62,830 nt of DNA from CAYFIW01 sp964500645. GTDB lineage: Bacteria > Chloroflexota > Dehalococcoidia > Lucifugimonadales > UBA826. This document shows positions 9,518 through 18,443 of the stretch, in pieces. Made by a program: the position numbers and the translations under genes. The notes beneath the pieces are model-generated. The model did no database searches, was not told the DNA's origin, and saw only the letters and a list, made by a program, of their open reading frames with translations. The stretch's first letter is position 1. Each line of letters opens with the position of its first letter. Where the stretch lies: assembly GCA_964500645.1 (NCBI GenBank), contig CAZCOH010000007.1, forward strand, positions 1 to 62,830, read 5' to 3'.

Positions 9518-10284
9518 ACATCCTGGTCAAACAGTATATTTCCTGTATATTCGTTCGATTGTTCACAGACCCAAACTCCAGCTTTCCCCATTTCATCGGC
9601 GGCTTCAAATTCCAATGTCGGATTATCTGGATCGTTTTCGGCCCAAATATTTCCTGGAGTTTTTATTCTGCCCTGTGGTGAGAGAACATTTACTTTTATG
9701 TTGTCTGCCTGAAGTTCCCTTGCTAATCCTTGAGAAAATCTTTCGAGACCTGATTTAACCATTCCATAAAAGCTTCCTTCTCTACGTGAAGGAGTCGTTT
9801 CGTAAGGACCTGGTCCAGGGAAAACTCCCGCTACTGAAGAAACATTGATTATGTCTCCGCCACCAGCATTTTTAAGATGCGGGAGGGCATATTTCATCAA
9901 AATTAAGGGGCCTTTGAGGTCGATTTGCCATATCAAATCTAGATGTCGGTCTTGTACTGTTTCTAGATTTCCTGGTACAAGGATTGCAGCGTTGTTGACT
10001 ATGATGTCTAGACCACCCAATTCTTCAACAGCTTCTTCAATTCCAGAAGTGATACTTTCGGGATCTCTCATATTCATCTGAACCGCTGCCGACTCGCCAC
10101 CTTCAGATCGAATCTCTTCGGCCACAGAGTGAATAGTTCCAGGGAGTCTCTTATCGGTGACTTCAACTGTTCGAGCCGCTATAGCGACTTTTGCTCCAGC
10201 TCTGGCAAAGTGTTTGGCCATGTATTCGCCTATGCCTCTGCTTGACCCGGTTACCAACGCGACTCTTCCTTCAAGGCTTCCCAT
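9496..10284 (-). CDS. Short-chain dehydrogenase/reductase
   Basis: A 262-residue SDR with TGSSRGIGEY at residues 13-22, NNAAI, the catalytic Ser in VSSVAGVF and YGMVK as the YxxxK pair. A loop of about 15 residues between the Ser and Tyr strands (PGPGPYETTPSRREGS) is longer than usual. The tail runs on to a short Cys-containing end (DQDVCRENN). A TAGGAG site lies well placed before the ATG. The last 22 bases overlap the phosphoesterase gene. It probably oxidises a hydroxy intermediate in the surrounding catabolic cluster; the substrate is unknown. Confidence 0.87.
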   Translation of the reverse strand: MGSLEGRVALVTGSSRGIGEYMAKHFARAGAKVAIAARTVEVTDKRLPGTIHSVAEEIRSEGGESAAVQMNMRDPESITSGIEEAVEELGGLDIIVNNAAILVPGNLETVQDRHLDLIWQIDLKGPLILMKYALPHLKNAGGGDIINVSSVAGVFPGPGPYETTPSRREGSFYGMVKSGLERFSQGLARELQADNIKVNVLSPQGRIKTPGNIWAENDPDNPTLEFEAADEMGKAGVWVCEQSNEYTGNILFDQDVCRENNL

Positions 10285-10384
10285 GTAGCTTACTCCTAGT
10301 AATATTTTCTTATTTCACAAAGTGTGTCTGGAATCGTATCTAAAAACGTGACTTTAGACCATTCTGATAGAGTTTCCTATGCTT

Positions 10385-11227
10385 TTATATTAATTTCGAA
10401 GCCACTTCTTCCAGCTGTGCAATAGCTTCTTCCTCACCTGTACTTTCTATGGAAATAACAGCTCTCTCCGCGCCTGCTGATTCAAAATCACTTATTAAAT
10501 TAGCATCCGCAGGCACACCGTATACGGTTATGCCAATTTCCGACGAGTCTCTTCCAGCTTCCTCTGAAAGTTTCTCAATCTCTATTTTGCCAGCTTCGAT
10601 GTCTTGAGGGTTTATCCTGTTCGGCATCCATGCATCTCCCCAATCGACGATTCTCTTGAATACATTTTTGGCGTGCCCCCCCAAATATATAGGTGGATGG
10701 GGTCTCTGAATTGGCCTAGGAAATGAATAAACAGGAGGAAAATCATAATATTTACCATGGTATTCACTTTCTGTTTTGGTCCAGAGTTCTTTCATTGCCA
10801 TGACAGATTCTTTTGTTTGAGTCCACCTATGTGCGAAGTCACCACCCATGATTTCTGTTTCTTCTTTTAACCAGCCTGCCCCAATACCAAACTGAAATCT
10901 CCCTTTTGAATACATATCTATGGTGGCAACCTCATTTGCTAGTATTAGAGGGTTTCTTTCTGGCACGAGACATATGCCTGTTCCAAGTAGCAAGGTTTCT
11001 GTGACAGCTGAGGCTCTGCCTAAGGCTACAAAAGGATCTGCGGTATCTGCATATTTTTTTGGAATTTTCCCATCTGCCGATCCGGGCCAGGGTGTTTCAG
11101 AATTAACTGGAAGTATGGGGTGCTCAGCAAGCCATAGTGAATCATATCCGAGTTGCTCAGCTTTACTGGCTAGAATGGCTATGTCGACGGAATAATCTGT
11201 TGGAAAAGTTGAAATTCCTATCCTCAT
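10385..11227 (-). CDS. LLM-class flavin/F420-dependent oxidoreductase
   Basis: A 280-residue luciferase-like oxidoreductase resembling the F420-dependent branch. It shows AEQLGYDSLWLAEHPILPV, LLLGTGICLVPERNPLILA, SKGRFQFGIGAGWLKEETE and RPIQRPHPPIYLGG. The last motif, which positions the flavin or deazaflavin, is characteristic of TIGR03619-like proteins. It lies 37 bases from a similar gene on the same strand, and the pair are probably co-transcribed paralogues. An AAGGAGG-like site precedes the ATG. The substrate is unknown, and whether it uses FMN or F420 cannot be settled from sequence alone. Confidence 0.88.
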   Translation of the reverse strand: MRIGISTFPTDYSVDIAILASKAEQLGYDSLWLAEHPILPVNSETPWPGSADGKIPKKYADTADPFVALGRASAVTETLLLGTGICLVPERNPLILANEVATIDMYSKGRFQFGIGAGWLKEETEIMGGDFAHRWTQTKESVMAMKELWTKTESEYHGKYYDFPPVYSFPRPIQRPHPPIYLGGHAKNVFKRIVDWGDAWMPNRINPQDIEAGKIEIEKLSEEAGRDSSEIGITVYGVPADANLISDFESAGAERAVISIESTGEEEAIAQLEEVASKLI

Positions 11228-11264
11228 TATTGGGGCCTCCTTAAGGTGAAGATCAACATAATTA

Positions 11265-12131
11265 CTACGAACGCGCCATTTTGATGAATTTCTCGTTGGC
11301 TTTAATGTGGTCTTCTGGAAAATTCATTTGGCAATTCATAGTGTTTACTGAGAGATGCGTAGCTCCCAAGTTTTTCCATCCTGTAATGTCGTCTTCAACT
11401 TCTTGTTCGCTTGCATCCTTTAAGTTAACCCAGCTTTCAATCCCGATTTCTTTCGGGTCTCTTTTTTCAATCTTTATATGTTCAGATAGCTTGGCTAACA
11501 ATTCCTTTTTGGAATCATCGGGTTTACCTGTAGGCATCCATCCATTCCCTATTTGGGCTACCCTTTTTAGAACTTGGTTGGATGATCCCCCAAACCAGAT
11601 TGGAATAGATTTATCGGGTGGAAGTGGATTTAGGCCGGCATCTGTGACTTTGTGATATTTCCCTTCAAAAGTTAGAAGGTTTTCTGCCCACAGTCTTCGA
11701 AGTAATTCAATTTGTTCTTCGGACCTTTTACCTCGATTACTAAAGTCTTCTCCCAGAGCTTCATATTCAACTGGGTTCCAACCTATTCCTATTCCGAGTC
11801 TTAATCGACCTCCTGACAATAGATCAACAGTGGCTGCTTGTTTGGCAACGAGGGCAGTCTGCCTCTGTGGGAGTATGATTATTCCCGTAGCTAGTTCAAG
11901 CTTCTCGGTCATACCTGCGATGTTTCCAAATAATACTAAGGGCTCGTAGAAAGAATCTGAGTGACGGTACGCTCCCGACCATCCAGGTCTACTTTCTGCA
12001 TTTGCACCTATTACGTGATCAAAAGCTAGGACATGGTCAAAACCCAATGCCTCAATAGATTGCACATATTCCCTTATCGCACCCGGGTCTGTACCCGATT
12101 CTGTCTGAGGAAACACTGAGCCTATTCTCAT
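11265..12131 (-). CDS. LLM-class flavin/F420-dependent oxidoreductase
   Basis: A 288-residue paralogue of the neighbouring luciferase-like oxidoreductase. Motifs are ALGFDHVLAFDHVIGANAES, LELATGIIILPQRQTALVA, SGGRLRLGIGIGWNPVEYE and PIWFGGSSNQVLKRVAQ. The order and length match the TIGR03619-like group. An AAGGAGAATTGCC stretch gives the ribosome site. It is the fourth such gene in the first 12 kb. The Gfo/Idh/MocA gene follows upstream on the same strand after a 96-base gap, so co-transcription with it is possible but not certain. Confidence 0.88.
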   Translation of the reverse strand: MRIGSVFPQTESGTDPGAIREYVQSIEALGFDHVLAFDHVIGANAESRPGWSGAYRHSDSFYEPLVLFGNIAGMTEKLELATGIIILPQRQTALVAKQAATVDLLSGGRLRLGIGIGWNPVEYEALGEDFSNRGKRSEEQIELLRRLWAENLLTFEGKYHKVTDAGLNPLPPDKSIPIWFGGSSNQVLKRVAQIGNGWMPTGKPDDSKKELLAKLSEHIKIEKRDPKEIGIESWVNLKDASEQEVEDDITGWKNLGATHLSVNTMNCQMNFPEDHIKANEKFIKMARS

Positions 12132-12227
12132 GGCAATTCTCCTTGTGTATCTGGTTTACATGAAATATATGAGGTAGGTAACTTTTGTTCAAATTTCCGT
12201 ATCTGTTAAAGAACGTGGATTACCTGT

Positions 12228-13286
12228 TTAGTTCTGGTTTATATGTATGGTTCTTTCTTCCTCAGATGATTTATAAACAGACAAAGCAACTTCTAGTACT
12301 TGCTTTGAAAAATCTATGTTCATATCTGGGGCCGATCCTTGAAGAATTCCATCTATGAAGTTTTTGGAGGCACCTTTAAACCCTTCTATCCAGTCTGAAG
12401 GGACGTCATATGTCACAGTGTCATCACCTTTAACCAATATAACGGGAGCCATATCTAGCAGCTCACCTGTACATCTAGTGACCCATATGGTGCCTCTTTC
12501 CCCGATTATTTCGAAAAATTCGTCTAGTGGATAATACTTTGTGGGGATTGGCATGTCAGGTGCATTTGAGTAGTCCAGCGTAATTAAACAATCTTTGTCT
12601 TTTACTTTCATCACAATAGCGCTCGGGGTGTCGTCAAGGTAGTCATTGTTATGGGTGACCATACTTGTCAATTTTTCGACATCACCTACCCATGAAATAG
12701 CTGTTGAATATTTGTGCCAGCCATCGTCGTAAAGCATTCCTCCTGGATTAAGAGCAGCGTCTCTTCTCCAAATATATGCATCGTTTTCAACCTGTATTTT
12801 CGGTGCCGCTCCTCCACCCCTGATCGTTCGTATTCTGACCAACCCTGGTTTACCTATCGCACCCGATTCCAAGAGTTCCTTGGCTTTTACTATCGGCGGA
12901 TAGTAGAGAAAATTTTCAGTAACTCGAAATATGCGGTTGTTCTTTTGAACGGCCTTTTCGATCAAGAGAGCCTCTTCCATACTGGTTGCGAGAGGCTTTT
13001 GGCAGGACACGTGTTTTCCATTTTCCAGCCCAGAAATTATTTGGGCTGCGTGTAGATGAGTTGGTGTTAGTAACTCTATTGCATCTATATCTGGATCTTT
13101 TAACAAGTCATCGTAGTCGGTGTATATCTTGGGTTGTATGTTCCATTCTTGAGCTTTGGATTCAGCTCTCTCATACACTGGATCACACAGCGCCACTATT
13201 TCACATTCAGGATGTTCCAGATAACCTGGAACATTTAATCTCGATATAGTTCCGCAACCGACTACGGCCAGTCTTACTTTACTCAT
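12228..13286 (-). CDS. Gfo/Idh/MocA-family NAD(P)-dependent oxidoreductase
   Basis: A 352-residue oxidoreductase with an N-terminal Rossmann domain (LAVVGCGTISRLNVPGYLEH) and the family segment HVSCQKPLATSMEEA. Lys in QKPLA is the usual catalytic lysine of the EKP motif. The C-terminal half forms the substrate domain, with AAPKIQVENDAYIWRRD and NPGGMLYDDGWHKYS, the latter covering the common D..H active-site area. Members oxidise or reduce sugars, inositols, biliverdin or trans-dihydrodiols, and no choice is possible here. It heads a run that continues into the two paralogous flavin enzymes. Confidence 0.87.
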   Translation of the reverse strand: MSKVRLAVVGCGTISRLNVPGYLEHPECEIVALCDPVYERAESKAQEWNIQPKIYTDYDDLLKDPDIDAIELLTPTHLHAAQIISGLENGKHVSCQKPLATSMEEALLIEKAVQKNNRIFRVTENFLYYPPIVKAKELLESGAIGKPGLVRIRTIRGGGAAPKIQVENDAYIWRRDAALNPGGMLYDDGWHKYSTAISWVGDVEKLTSMVTHNNDYLDDTPSAIVMKVKDKDCLITLDYSNAPDMPIPTKYYPLDEFFEIIGERGTIWVTRCTGELLDMAPVILVKGDDTVTYDVPSDWIEGFKGASKNFIDGILQGSAPDMNIDFSKQVLEVALSVYKSSEEERTIHINQN

Positions 13287-13323
13287 ATTAGTCGACTATA
13301 TATTTGTTGTTCGTGTCAGGTCG

Positions 13324-13752
13324 TTAGTCCGCAACTGCGTCATGGGCATACCATTCTGCTGGCTCTTCACCTGGTTCAGGAAGTATGTGTCCGTCTTCCA
13401 TGCTCCATGATGCTGGGGCTTCACTTATGCTGCCGCTAACATCAGACCTAGGTACAGATGTTATTTCACAGAATCGAGATATTATCCCATCTAAGATTTC
13501 AGCTTTTATCTCTGGTGGCCTTCCGGCTCTATTTCCGCCAGCAATGAAATATTTCGTGTCATATTTCATACTGCCCGACCCATGTGAGTTTTTTATCTCT
13601 TTGCCTTCTTCTGTCTCAATAAATGCGACGTGTACGAAATTACGAGGAGCTGCGGATATTCCACAATGTACGTCTGTTATAGCAGCGGCGATTTCACTTC
13701 TCTTGTCGTAATCGACTGAATCTTTTGGGACTAAGCATCTGTAATAAGGCAT
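13324..13752 (-). CDS. Tautomerase-superfamily protein with Pro1
   Basis: A 142-residue protein beginning MPYYRCLVPKDSV. Removal of Met would leave the catalytic Pro1 of the tautomerase superfamily. The core KRSEIAAAITDVHCGISAAP and FVHVAFIETEEG fits the beta-alpha-beta building block, and a second block (GRPPEIKAEILDGIISRF) follows, so it looks like a cis-CaaD/MSAD-length fused pair of blocks. The superfamily carries out tautomerisation, dehalogenation or decarboxylation. A shorter relative lacking the Pro lies 27 bases upstream, suggesting a two-subunit enzyme. A GGAGGAAC site precedes the ATG. Confidence 0.78.
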   Translation of the reverse strand: MPYYRCLVPKDSVDYDKRSEIAAAITDVHCGISAAPRNFVHVAFIETEEGKEIKNSHGSGSMKYDTKYFIAGGNRAGRPPEIKAEILDGIISRFCEITSVPRSDVSGSISEAPASWSMEDGHILPEPGEEPAEWYAHDAVAD

Positions 13753-13779
13753 TGTGTTCCTCCTGGTTTTAGTGTTGTC

Positions 13780-14112
13780 CTATCCGTTCCAACTAGCGTC
13801 TCTAGCGCTTATGATCACTTCATCTTTTGCGGCTCCTGAAATATTGCACCACTCATCCCCGATTGCCATGAGCAGTTTAGCTCTCGTTTCCTTTTCGCAG
13901 CCATCAGGTATTGCTCCTCGGACAAGTGATGTAGTGGATGGATATCCACCTCTGAATCCGAATCCTTTAGGGATTTCTGCCCATCTTACCTCTACGGGAC
14001 CTTGATCAGATCCAAGTACAGAGTTGCAACAACCTGTTATGGCCTGTGCCAGATCACCACGAATTTTTTCGGGTATACATCCTTCTTGTACCGTGCAGTC
14101 AAACTCGATCAT
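13780..14112 (-). CDS. Tautomerase-like protein lacking Pro1
   Basis: A 110-residue protein starting MIEFDCTVQEGCIP. It has the alternating pattern of a tautomerase-like pair of blocks (IRGDLAQAITGCCNSVLG; VEVRWAEIPKGFGFRGGYPS; TRAKLLMAIGDEWCNISG). Position 2 is Ile, not Pro, so the canonical catalytic base is missing. The gene precedes the Pro1-bearing tautomerase by 27 bases. I infer a non-catalytic or allied subunit of a hetero-oligomer, as known for CaaD-type enzymes, where only one subunit type supplies the key residues. It could also be an unrelated small alpha-beta protein, since the similarity is modest. Confidence 0.65.
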   Translation of the reverse strand: MIEFDCTVQEGCIPEKIRGDLAQAITGCCNSVLGSDQGPVEVRWAEIPKGFGFRGGYPSTTSLVRGAIPDGCEKETRAKLLMAIGDEWCNISGAAKDEVIISARDASWNG

Positions 14113-14204
14113 TTTTAAAGCTCCCGTCAGTCTTCCTGTAAAAGTTATGCATATATTATCCGTTGTTACTTATATTGCAACCTGATTTATCTGGAATTTA
14201 GAGG

Positions 14205-15131
14205 TCATTCTTCTCCTGAATCGGCGTGTAATCTTACTTCCACATTACCCGCACGCTCTTCTTGAAGAAGCAACACCATTCTAGAATCCATTTCTCCCCA
14301 TCCACGATTTACACCTGCAGTAAGCTCATCGTAAGCGTGACTTGCCGCTGACATGGGTACTTTGTATTCACGAGCTAACTCCAGAGCCAATCCGACATCT
14401 TTCCTTGCCAGTTTTAATGCGAAATTCGGGGGGTCAAATTTTCCTTGGAAATACGTTTCTGGCAACGTCACATTTAGAAGGTTGCCTCTTCCCACACTAC
14501 CATTTTTGACACATTCGATAAGTTTTTTTGGTTCGACACCTGCTTTGACTCCAAGAGTAAGGCATTCAGAGATGATCATCTGCATGCCGTATCCGATGGC
14601 GTTGTGCATCAATTTACTTATGCTGCCCGAGCCAATTCCACCAGTGTAAGTTACACGATCTCCAAATGAATTGAGAAGCTGCTCCAGCCTGTTAAATGTC
14701 ACTTCGTCTCCACCCACCATCACTGCCAATTTCCCTTCTTTTGCTCCCTTCACTCCGCCACTTACCGGTGCGTCCATCACCGTTGCGTTTTTCTTTTGGA
14801 ATTCTTTAGCGAGGTGCCTTATAAGTGTGGGCGAACTGGTACTTAAATCAAGCCAAACCGATCCTGGTTTAATTCCTTCAATTAATCCTTCAGGTCCGAT
14901 TGCAACTGCCTCAACTTCCACTGGTCCAGGCAGGGAAGTAAATATAACGTCTGAATGAACTGCTATTTCTTCTGGGGTGTCAGCCCAAGAGGCCCCGTAT
15001 TCCAAAATTTCAGTTGCCGATTCTTTGTTAAGGTCGTGGACTATTGTCTTGTATCCACTTCGGATAATGTTCATAGCCATACCTCCACCCATGTTACCTA
15101 ACCCGATAAACCCGATAGTTAAGTCGCTCAT
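14205..15131 (-). CDS. 3-hydroxyisobutyrate dehydrogenase-family NAD(P)-dependent oxidoreductase
   Basis: A 308-residue beta-hydroxyacid dehydrogenase. The Rossmann motif GFIGLGNMGGGMAMNII is at the N-terminus, the substrate signature is DAPVSGGVKGAKEGKLAVM, and the catalytic Lys falls in GSGSISKLMHNAIGYGMQ. The all-helical C-terminal domain follows (NFALKLARKDVGLALELA). Members oxidise 3-hydroxyisobutyrate, tartronate semialdehyde or related 3-hydroxy acids. An AGGAGG site lies before the ATG. This is the first gene of the leftward run and is divergent to the MBL-fold gene at 15282. Confidence 0.9.
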   Translation of the reverse strand: MSDLTIGFIGLGNMGGGMAMNIIRSGYKTIVHDLNKESATEILEYGASWADTPEEIAVHSDVIFTSLPGPVEVEAVAIGPEGLIEGIKPGSVWLDLSTSSPTLIRHLAKEFQKKNATVMDAPVSGGVKGAKEGKLAVMVGGDEVTFNRLEQLLNSFGDRVTYTGGIGSGSISKLMHNAIGYGMQMIISECLTLGVKAGVEPKKLIECVKNGSVGRGNLLNVTLPETYFQGKFDPPNFALKLARKDVGLALELAREYKVPMSAASHAYDELTAGVNRGWGEMDSRMVLLLQEERAGNVEVRLHADSGEE

Positions 15132-15246
15132 TTCAGGTGCCTCCTTTGTGATGTTTTGAGTTACGCTAGGGCCTCAGTCGGAAACGAAATTGTCTTTTTC
15201 GGGTTGAGGATATCATTGTGGCTACCTATAGTGATGTCATTCTGAT

Positions 15247-15266
15247 GTCTCAAATATGTATGAGAC
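15247..15266. promoter_or_regulatory. Inverted repeat in divergent intergenic region
   Basis: The 6-base arms GTCTCA (15247-15252) and TGAGAC (15261-15266) are separated by eight A/T-rich bases. The element lies between the divergent dehydrogenase (starts 15131) and MBL-fold (starts 15282) genes and ends just before the latter's AGGGGGA ribosome site. Such a placement fits an operator, but arms this short occur by chance. No convincing -35/-10 pair was found around it. Confidence 0.3.
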
Positions 15267-15281
15267 TTATTACAGGGGGAA

Positions 15282-16127
15282 ATGATGAATGAGAAAGTGA
15301 TGGTCGGTAACGTAGAAATAATTGCTTTGCTCGATATGGTACCCCCGCCCAGGTCACCGTCAGATTTTTTCCCAGATGCTCCTTCCGACGGTTGGGGAAT
15401 ATACGAGAAAGACTCAGTCCTTGATGGTGGGATGATACAGCTTTATTACGGATGTTTCCTCGTCAGATCATCTGGAAAAAATGTTTTAGTGGATACTGGG
15501 ATAGGACCGGGGCCACATGTTTCCAGAGGAAATAAAAAAGGTAATTTACTGGGCGACTTACAGCGTTTTGGAGTTATGCCTGCTGACATTGACCTAGTAG
15601 TTCACAGCCATTTACATATTGATCACGTGGGTTGGAATCTGGACCTTTCGACTGATCCTCCAATACCATTTTTCCCAAACGCACGCTACTTAGTTCCTTC
15701 AGTAGATTGGAACTATTTCACTCAGCCAAAGAATTTAAAGAATGCGCCGTGGGTAGGGGAGAGTGTAATCCCGCTTGAAAAACTATCTGTCATGGATTTG
15801 TTTGAAGATGGATTTAATGTCACAGATGAAATTACAAGTATGATTACTCCTGGACACACTCCTGGCCATATGGTTTTTTTGATTGATTCAGCAGGTGAAA
15901 AAGGTGCTGTTATAGGAGACGCTATCCATAACAAAGTGCAGATAAGTGAACCGTCATGGTGTGCAGGAGTGGATACGGATAAATCAGCTAGCGAAAACAG
16001 CAGAAGAGAATTAATCAGTAGAGCAGTATCGGGAGGTTATCTTATAGCAGCAGGACACTTTCACCCCGATGAGAGATTTGGAAGAATAATACCTAGTGGA
16101 GGAAAGCATTACTGGAAGGGGATTTAG
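15282..16127 (+). CDS. MBL-fold metallo-hydrolase
   Basis: A 281-residue metallo-beta-lactamase-fold protein. The metal motif HSHLHIDHVGWN matches HxHxDH (with His-Leu-His-Ile-Asp-His spacing), followed by TPGHTPGHM and a downstream Asp in GAVIGDAIHN and His in AAGHFHPDERFG. All ligands for a two-metal site appear present. The closest functional families are quorum-quenching lactonases and glyoxalase II-like thioester or lactone hydrolases. A strong AGGGGGA site precedes ATG ATG. It starts a rightward run with an SDR 58 bases downstream, so hydrolysis of a lactone or ester intermediate in catabolism is plausible. Confidence 0.9.
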   Translation: MMNEKVMVGNVEIIALLDMVPPPRSPSDFFPDAPSDGWGIYEKDSVLDGGMIQLYYGCFLVRSSGKNVLVDTGIGPGPHVSRGNKKGNLLGDLQRFGVMPADIDLVVHSHLHIDHVGWNLDLSTDPPIPFFPNARYLVPSVDWNYFTQPKNLKNAPWVGESVIPLEKLSVMDLFEDGFNVTDEITSMITPGHTPGHMVFLIDSAGEKGAVIGDAIHNKVQISEPSWCAGVDTDKSASENSRRELISRAVSGGYLIAAGHFHPDERFGRIIPSGGKHYWKGI

Positions 16128-16185
16128 TGAAATCTAGATAGTTATATTGTGCTGAGGAATTTATTAATTCTGATGGAGGATTTAA

Positions 16186-16944
16186 ATGGGTAGACTTGAT
16201 CAAAAAATTGCTCTTATTACAGGGGGAGCAAAGGGCCAGGGAAAGGCTGAGGCAAAGCTGTTTGCGGCTGAGGGAGCCAAGGTTATTCTCACAGACATAC
16301 TGGACGATGAAGGGAAAAAAGTGGAAAGTGAGATTACGGAGCTCGGAGGAGAAGCTATATATAAGCATTTGGACGTTTCATCTGAGGGGGAATGGGAGTC
16401 GATAGGCAGATTTATTGAGGAAAGATATGGTCGCTTGGACATTCTTTTGAACAATGCCGGCATCTCAGTAAGAAATCAGGGAATGGATATCTCTGTTGAG
16501 GATTGGGATTTGATGATGGAAGTGAACGCAAAAGGGGTTTTTCTAGGCACAAAATCCTGTGTGCCAATAATGCAAAAATCGGGAGGAGGGTCGATCATCA
16601 ATATATCTTCGGTTGCGGGTATTGCTGGTAGACCTATGGCTTCCCCAGCATATTCAGCATCCAAGGGGGCTGTTAGAGTCTTTACAAAATCGACGGCGGG
16701 AAGATTTGCTTCTGACGGAATAAGAGCTAATTCTATTCATCCGGGACCAATTGATACTGACTTTATAAAAGCTGTAACTACTTCTGCTGCAACTGGCGAT
16801 GCCTTTAAGAACATTCCTCTAGGTAGGCTGGGTCAACCAGAAGATATCGCTTACGGAGCTTTGTTTTTGGCTTCTGATGAATCATCTTTCATAACAGCAA
16901 GTGAACTTGTGATAGACGGGGGTGTGACAGGTATACGTACCTGA
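16186..16944 (+). CDS. Short-chain dehydrogenase/reductase (hydroxysteroid dehydrogenase-like)
   Basis: A 252-residue classical SDR: TGGAKGQGKAEA at residues 12-23, NNAGISVRN, the catalytic Ser in ISSVAGIAG, YSASK as YxxxK, and the PGPIDTDF loop. The sequence style resembles 3-alpha/20-beta and 3-beta hydroxysteroid dehydrogenases and cyclohexanol-type enzymes, with an intact SDR C-terminus (ASELVIDGGVTG). An ATGGAGG ribosome site lies before the ATG. It sits between the MBL hydrolase and a CoA-transferase, consistent with oxidation of a cyclic alcohol. The substrate is inferred only from family resemblance. Confidence 0.88.
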   Translation: MGRLDQKIALITGGAKGQGKAEAKLFAAEGAKVILTDILDDEGKKVESEITELGGEAIYKHLDVSSEGEWESIGRFIEERYGRLDILLNNAGISVRNQGMDISVEDWDLMMEVNAKGVFLGTKSCVPIMQKSGGGSIINISSVAGIAGRPMASPAYSASKGAVRVFTKSTAGRFASDGIRANSIHPGPIDTDFIKAVTTSAATGDAFKNIPLGRLGQPEDIAYGALFLASDESSFITASELVIDGGVTGIRT

Positions 16945-17072
16945 TCAATTCACATTTCAGTTAGTTTTATGAACAAAATAATTGGATCTCGTGATGACAA
17001 TATCAGTTGTGGGTAATGGGTGATTGTTTGTGAAATACGACGTTAGTAATTTTTTAAGTAGAGGTGTCAATT

Positions 17073-18326
17073 TTGTTTAGTGAGGGTGAAGGCCGACAGC
17101 TAGAAGGACCTCTAAAGGGGTTGAAAGTTCTTGACTGGACTATATGGCAGTTTGGACCAGTAAGTACGTCAATGATGGGAGATATGGGGGCTGACGTAAT
17201 AAAGATTGAGTCCCTTGATGGAGATCCTTCTCGAGGATTGGCGAGAGCTTCTAATATGACAATGGATCTTGGTGAAGGAAGGGTTGCATACTTTGAGACA
17301 TGCAACCGTAACAAGAGGTCCATAGCCATAAATTTAAAAACAAGAGAGGGGCTAGAAATTGTTTATGCCCTTATCAAAGATGCAGATGTTTTTGTACAGA
17401 ACTTTCGTGCAGGTGTGGCCGAGCGATTAGGGTTGGGATACGACGATGTTTACGCAATAAACCCTAAAATCATTTATGGTTCTGCAAATGGATATGGTCC
17501 GGATGGCCCAGATGCAGATCAACCCTCTTTTGATGGGTCTGGTCAAGCTAGATCTGGTCTGATGATGTCTGCCACTCAACTTGATCAAGATTATCCTACT
17601 GTTGTGACGCAAGGTGTATCAGACCAAATGGGAGGAATAATGCTTTGCCAGGGGATCCTGGCAGCGCTTGTTGGAAGAAGCATAAGAGGTGTGGGACAAA
17701 AAGTTGAAACATCTCACTTAAGTGCAAACATGTGGCTTCAAGGTCTTGGAGTCTCTATGAGTTTGCTACAAGGTGGGTCGGGGTTTTCTCCCTACGACCG
17801 TAAAAACCCCAAAAACCCTCTGGTAAATGTTTACAAGACGAAAGATTCTAGATTTATTATGATGATGCATCTTCAGCCCGATAATTATTGGTCCCCGTTA
17901 ATGGAAGCCATGGGATTACCAGAATTGGCAACTAGTTCCAAATATTCTAGTATGGCTCTCAGATCTGAACATGGAAATGAGATCGTTAATTTCATGGATC
18001 AGAAATTTTCTGAGAAAACAGCTGAGGAATGGGATGAAACATTTCGAGTGTTCCCGACTGATTTTATATATTCATTAGTGCAAAGTGTTCAAGACCTCCC
18101 ATATGATCCGCAGGTTACGGCAAATGACTATATAGTCGATTTTGATCATCCTGTATTGGGTAATGTGCAGATGTGTAATCATCCCAATATATACAGTGAG
18201 ACTCCCGCAGGTATATGGAAGGAGGCGCCGGAAGTTGGTCAAGATACTGAAAGCATATTGATTGAAGATCTTAAATATTCCTGGGGAGACATTGGTAGAC
18301 TCCAAGACTTAGGAGTTATTTTGTAG
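17073..18326 (+). CDS. Class III (CaiB/BaiF) CoA-transferase
   Basis: A single-domain family III CoA-transferase of 417 residues from a TTG start. The TTG at 17073 is preferred because AGAGGTG (17060-17066) then sits six bases upstream; a GTG at 17064 lies inside that site and would add three residues. Motifs are KGLKVLDWTIWQFGPVSTSM, GADVIKIESLDGDPSRG and GVGQKVETS. The catalytic Asp position is filled (Asp in GVSDQMGG). It moves CoA between a thioester donor and a carboxylic acid. In contrast to the two fused homologues in this window, it is of normal length and would form the usual interlocked dimer. Confidence 0.88.
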   Translation: MFSEGEGRQLEGPLKGLKVLDWTIWQFGPVSTSMMGDMGADVIKIESLDGDPSRGLARASNMTMDLGEGRVAYFETCNRNKRSIAINLKTREGLEIVYALIKDADVFVQNFRAGVAERLGLGYDDVYAINPKIIYGSANGYGPDGPDADQPSFDGSGQARSGLMMSATQLDQDYPTVVTQGVSDQMGGIMLCQGILAALVGRSIRGVGQKVETSHLSANMWLQGLGVSMSLLQGGSGFSPYDRKNPKNPLVNVYKTKDSRFIMMMHLQPDNYWSPLMEAMGLPELATSSKYSSMALRSEHGNEIVNFMDQKFSEKTAEEWDETFRVFPTDFIYSLVQSVQDLPYDPQVTANDYIVDFDHPVLGNVQMCNHPNIYSETPAGIWKEAPEVGQDTESILIEDLKYSWGDIGRLQDLGVIL

Positions 18327-18443
18327 AAGGTGAGTAATACAAGGTCATATTGGATATCAGTTTCTACAGGCGAGTACACTCATCTCAGGTAGAGAATCAA
18401 GAAAGAATATTGTTCCCGTAATTATTTAAATTGAGGTTAGGCG

